Part shown: piece by piece, positions 60,785 through 64,000 of the stretch
How positions within the stretch are numbered: the first letter of the stretch is position 1
Layout of the letters: each line of letters starts with the position of its first letter
Origin: an uncultured Sphingomonadaceae bacterium
Lineage (GTDB): Bacteria > Pseudomonadota > Alphaproteobacteria > Sphingomonadales > Sphingomonadaceae
DNA: 64,000 nucleotides
Direction of reading: 5' to 3'
Assembly: GCA_903871605.1 (NCBI GenBank)
Contig: CAIQHF010000018.1
Coordinates: 1-64,000, forward strand
Program-made: the position numbers and the translations under genes
Notes under the pieces: model-generated
Told to the model about the DNA's origin: nothing
Database searches by the model: none
Seen by the model: only the letters and a program-made list of their open reading frames with translations

Positions 60785-62875
60785 ATGCGCAGGACGATAT
60801 TGGCTTTGGGTTCGGCGCTGGCGCTGGCGTGCGCCACCCCGATCGCGGCGGCCGCGCCGACGTTGCCGCAATTCCTGTCCTATCGGTTCGTCAGCCAGCT
60901 CGCAGCGCCACAGCACGGCGATCGCATCGCCTGGATCGAGGACATCAAAGGCGTCCGCAACGTCTGGGCTGCCTCCGGGCCGGGCTATGCGCCGCGCCAG
61001 CTGACACACTATGCCGAGGATGATGGGCAGGAGCTGACCCAGCTCGCCTTCGATCCGAGCGGCGAGCATCTCGTCTATGTTCGCGGTGGCGACCATGACG
61101 GCAATTGGCCCGCTGAGGGCAATCTCGCGCCCGATCCCGCCGCCGCCACCGATCAGCCGATGGTGACGATCTGGACGCTATCCTTCGCGGGCGGCGCGCC
61201 GCTCAAGCTCGCCGAGGGCGATTCGCCCACGGTCTCGCCGAAGGGCGAGGTCGCCTACATCAAGGACGATCAGGTCTGGGCGACCTCGCTTGACGCCAAG
61301 GCGAAGCCTGCCAGGCTGCTCTTCGATCGCGGCAAGGATCGCGCGCCCGTCTGGTCGCCCGACGGGCGCAGGCTCGCCTTCGTCTCGGGACGCGGCGACC
61401 ATGCTTTCATCACCGTCTATACGCCCGGCGTCGCCGATCTCACCTATGTCGCGCCTTCGACCGGTCGCGACGACGATCCGGTCTGGTCGCCCGACGGCAC
61501 GCGCATCGCCTTCACGCGCCAGCCGGGCGACGGCGGCGCGCCGGAGCCGCTGCTCGTCACCACGGCCAAGCCGTTCGCGATCTGGACCGCCGACGCGACC
61601 AGCGGCGTCGCGCAGCCGGTCTGGCGCAGCCCGGTGACGCTCGACGGCTCCTATCCGCAGGATGGCGACGGCGTCGATCTGCGCTGGATGGCGGGCGACC
61701 GGCTGGCCTTCGTCGCCACGCTCGACGGCTGGGAGCATCTCTACGCGCTGCCCGCCGCCGGCGGCACGCCCATGCTGCTCACCCCCGGCACGTTCATGGT
61801 AGAGCATGTCGCGGTCACGCAGGACAAGACCGCGCTGCTCTATGCCGCCAATACCGGCGGCACGCCCGGCGACGATGATCGCCGCCACGCCTATCGCGTC
61901 GCGCTCGACGGCAGCGCGCCCGTCGCGCTGAGCGGCGGCACGGGTTTGCAATGGTCGCCCGTGCCGGCCGGCAGGGGCGTCGCGCTGGTTGCGTCCGATC
62001 CGCAGCACCCCGCCGCCGTCGCGCTGGTCGAGGGCAAGGCGCTTCGCGCGCTCGAGGCAAGCGACTATCCCAGCGACGCCCTGGTCACACCCACGCTGGT
62101 CCATTTCTCCGCGCCCGACGGCCTGCCGATCGAGGGACAATTGTTCACGCCCTCGGGCAAGGGGCCGCATCCCGCGCTGATCTTCGTCCATGGCGGCCCG
62201 CCACGGCAGATGCTGCTCGGTTGGCACTATATGGATTATTATGCGCACGCCTATGCGGTGAACCAATATTGGGCGAGCCGGGGCTTCGTCGTGCTTTCGG
62301 TCAACTACCGGCTCGGCATCGGCTATGGTCGCGCGTTCGAGCAACCCGATCATGCCGGCCCGGCCGGCGGCGCGGAATATCAGGACGTGCTCGCCGGCGC
62401 ACGCTGGTTGCAGGCCGCGCCCGGCGTCGACCCCAAACGCATCGGTATCTGGGGCGGCTCCTATGGCGGCTATCTCACCGGCATGGCGCTGTCGCGCAAT
62501 TCCGACGTGTTCGCAGCGGGGACCGACTGGCACGGCGTCCACGACTGGTCGCGGACCCTGGGCGAGGAGATCGGCGCGCCGCTCAAACGCTATGAGCAGG
62601 GCGATTGGGCGCAGCTGATGAAGACCGCGTTCGAATCCTCGCCCGATGCCATGATCGACAGGTGGCGCTCGCCAGTGCTGCTGATCCAGGGCGACGACGA
62701 TCGCAACGTGCGCTTCAACCAGACCGTCGATCTCGCCGGGCGGCTGACCAAGGCGGGCGTGCCGTTCGAGGAACTGGTGATCCCCAACGAGATCCACTTC
62801 TTCCTGCGGTACCGCGATCTGCTTGCCGCGGACACGGCGATGGCGCGTTTCATGACGACGCAGTTAAAGCCCTGA
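60785..62875 (+). CDS. Exported S9-family prolyl oligopeptidase-type peptidase
   Basis: 696-aa serine peptidase with a signal peptide (ALGSALALACATPIAAAA). The N-terminal two-thirds form a beta-propeller with WSPDG repeats (PVWSPDGRRLAFVSG, PVWSPDGTRIAF). The C-terminal alpha/beta-hydrolase domain has nucleophile Ser559 in GGSYGG, Asp in QGDDDRNV and His in NEIHFF. It probably degrades peptides in the periplasm. It stands alone. Confidence 0.93.
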   Translation: MRRTILALGSALALACATPIAAAAPTLPQFLSYRFVSQLAAPQHGDRIAWIEDIKGVRNVWAASGPGYAPRQLTHYAEDDGQELTQLAFDPSGEHLVYVRGGDHDGNWPAEGNLAPDPAAATDQPMVTIWTLSFAGGAPLKLAEGDSPTVSPKGEVAYIKDDQVWATSLDAKAKPARLLFDRGKDRAPVWSPDGRRLAFVSGRGDHAFITVYTPGVADLTYVAPSTGRDDDPVWSPDGTRIAFTRQPGDGGAPEPLLVTTAKPFAIWTADATSGVAQPVWRSPVTLDGSYPQDGDGVDLRWMAGDRLAFVATLDGWEHLYALPAAGGTPMLLTPGTFMVEHVAVTQDKTALLYAANTGGTPGDDDRRHAYRVALDGSAPVALSGGTGLQWSPVPAGRGVALVASDPQHPAAVALVEGKALRALEASDYPSDALVTPTLVHFSAPDGLPIEGQLFTPSGKGPHPALIFVHGGPPRQMLLGWHYMDYYAHAYAVNQYWASRGFVVLSVNYRLGIGYGRAFEQPDHAGPAGGAEYQDVLAGARWLQAAPGVDPKRIGIWGGSYGGYLTGMALSRNSDVFAAGTDWHGVHDWSRTLGEEIGAPLKRYEQGDWAQLMKTAFESSPDAMIDRWRSPVLLIQGDDDRNVRFNQTVDLAGRLTKAGVPFEELVIPNEIHFFLRYRDLLAADTAMARFMTTQLKP

Positions 62876-63014
62876 AAGGAACGCGTTGCCGCGCAACTTC
62901 TCGCGCTCCCCGACCGTTGCGTGCGGCAAGAGGGGGATCGATCGATGCCGACCGGATCGCCGCAGACCGCGGCTCGTTCAATATGCCTTAACGATTGCGC
63001 GCTAGCTTTTGGGC

Positions 63015-63200
63015 ATGCGCTCCTCCGTCTTCGCCCGAGCCGACGAACTTGAGCACGGTTACGCCGAAGGCGCCGTGGACGAGGGAATATTGCGGACCGA
63101 GGACGCGATCGCGCGCACGCTCGTCAAGGATGCCCAGCTCTGGCTGTCGGCGATCTTCCTCATCGTCCGCCGCACGCGCGCCCGCGCTCCGCAGCGCTGA
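63015..63200 (+). CDS. Small unknown protein, 61 aa
   Basis: Starts MRSSVFARADELEHGYAEG. It is acidic at first, then has a hydrophobic stretch (LWLSAIFLIV) and a basic tail. No family is recognised and no strong ribosome-binding site is seen. It could be a small membrane-associated protein or a chance frame. Confidence 0.4.
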   Translation: MRSSVFARADELEHGYAEGAVDEGILRTEDAIARTLVKDAQLWLSAIFLIVRRTRARAPQR

Positions 63201-63227
63201 CCGCTATTTTTCGCAGGCGGTGACCCT

Positions 63228-64000
63228 ATGACCGCGACCATTGCGGTCGCGGATCGCGCGCCTGTCCTTGCGCGCACGCGTGCAACCAAGATGGCGCGTT
63301 CGGCGCATGCCTATGTCCGCGGCAGCACCAAGCAGTTCTACGAATGGCTTGCCGCGTCTCCGGCCGCCGCACGCGTGCCGCAGGGGCCGCAGATCTGGAT
63401 TTGCGGCGACTGCCATATCGGCAATCTCGGCCCGCTCGCCGACGCCGACGGCCATGTCGACGTCCAGATCCGCGATCTCGACCAGACGGTGATCGGAAAC
63501 CCGGCGCACGACCTGATCCGGCTGGCGCTTTCGCTTGAGACCGCCGCGCGCGGTGCCGACCTTCCCGGCGTGATGACGGCGCGGATGATCGAGGCGATGA
63601 TCGAGGGCTATGCGCTCGCGCTCGCCGATCCCGACGACCGCATGCTTGCCCCCGAGCCGCAGGCGGTCCGTACCGTGCGCCGCAATGCGATGGGCAGGCG
63701 GTGGCGCCATTTGTCGCGCGAACGGATTGCCGGCGAGGACAGCTGCATCCCGCTGGGCCGCAAATTCTGGCCGCTGTCGGCGCGCGAGCGCAGCGCGATC
63801 GAGGCGCTGTTCGGCCGATCGAGCATCCGCAAGGCGACGTTGAACCTTTTCGATCACGAGCCCGGTGGCCAGCTGCGCGTCGTCGATGCCGCCTATTGGC
63901 GGAAGGGCTGCAGCTCGCTCGGCTCGCTGCGCTATGCGGTGATCGTCGACGTGGGCGACGCGGGCAAGCCGGGCGATCTGGCGCTGATCGATATCAAGGA
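63228..64000 (+). CDS. DUF2252-family protein (cut by the right edge)
   Basis: Open from an ATG at 63228 to the window end; 257 codons are visible. The pattern ICGDCHIGNLG, DVQIRDLDQTVIGNPAHDLIRLALSL is the kinase-like core of DUF2252, which resembles aminoglycoside-phosphotransferase folds. Its substrate is unknown. The family's usual length is 350-450 residues, so roughly a third is missing. Confidence 0.88.
   Translation, partial: MTATIAVADRAPVLARTRATKMARSAHAYVRGSTKQFYEWLAASPAAARVPQGPQIWICGDCHIGNLGPLADADGHVDVQIRDLDQTVIGNPAHDLIRLALSLETAARGADLPGVMTARMIEAMIEGYALALADPDDRMLAPEPQAVRTVRRNAMGRRWRHLSRERIAGEDSCIPLGRKFWPLSARERSAIEALFGRSSIRKATLNLFDHEPGGQLRVVDAAYWRKGCSSLGSLRYAVIVDVGDAGKPGDLALIDIK

Overview
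The window is high-GC chromosomal DNA from an alphaproteobacterium, most likely a member of the Sphingomonadaceae. The indications are the coding style, long ATGA-coupled gene strings, an SOS box of the alphaproteobacterial GTTC-N7-GTTC type, double cold-shock-domain protein, gluQ, HfaB/CsgG-like and DUF6894 proteins, and palindromic intergenic repeats of a kind common in sphingomonads. The assignment rests on protein resemblance by eye, with no database search.

Left core (1-31.8 kb): a truncated RGG/cold-shock protein; an APH-like kinase; a NupC-type nucleoside transporter; a frameshifted MerR-TipAS regulator; an exported HIT protein coupled to 3-hydroxybutyryl-CoA dehydrogenase; cobalamin adenosyltransferase; gluQ; an HNH nuclease; PEP carboxylase; and a Mn-type (yybP-ykoY) riboswitch in front of mntP. 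A seven-gene minus-strand operon (NodT, MacA, MacB ATPase, permease, EF-hand protein, response regulator, histidine kinase) follows. Next come a DegT-aminotransferase/FAD-oxidoreductase fusion coupled to a glycosyltransferase, tRNA-Leu(GAG), ftsEX with ydcF and plsC, lepA, a CsgG-family protein, a ferredoxin-NADP reductase and tRNA-Pro(CGG).

Genomic island (31.8-49.3 kb): about 17.45 kb inserted at the 3' end of tRNA-Pro(CGG). It is bounded by an exact 48-bp direct repeat (31779-31826 and 49229-49276), with integrase-arm-like repeats just inside each end. From the right end inward it carries a P4-type integrase, an unknown 349-aa protein, an AlpA-like HTH protein, a tyrosine-recombinase-like protein lacking the catalytic Tyr, a CHC2/Toprim primase and two more core genes, one resembling a widespread phage protein. 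The cargo is an IetAS-type AAA+ ATPase/subtilase module with its own small HTH regulator and an extra third gene, an SOS-controlled umuDC pair, an arsRCBH arsenic operon and one unknown gene.

Right core (49.3-64 kb): a LytS/LytTR two-component pair, DUF6894 proteins, a Crp/Fnr regulator, Tat-exported MsrB, ogt, fumC, a processive-type glycosyltransferase, cytochrome b561, a cNMP-domain thioredoxin-reductase-like flavoprotein coupled to a UBP zinc finger, an S9 peptidase, and a DUF2252 protein cut by the right edge.

The most interesting part is the island's four-gene HTH-IetA-IetS-Orf315 operon. It has a perfect 10-bp-arm operator and a second copy of the same half-sites inside the regulator gene.
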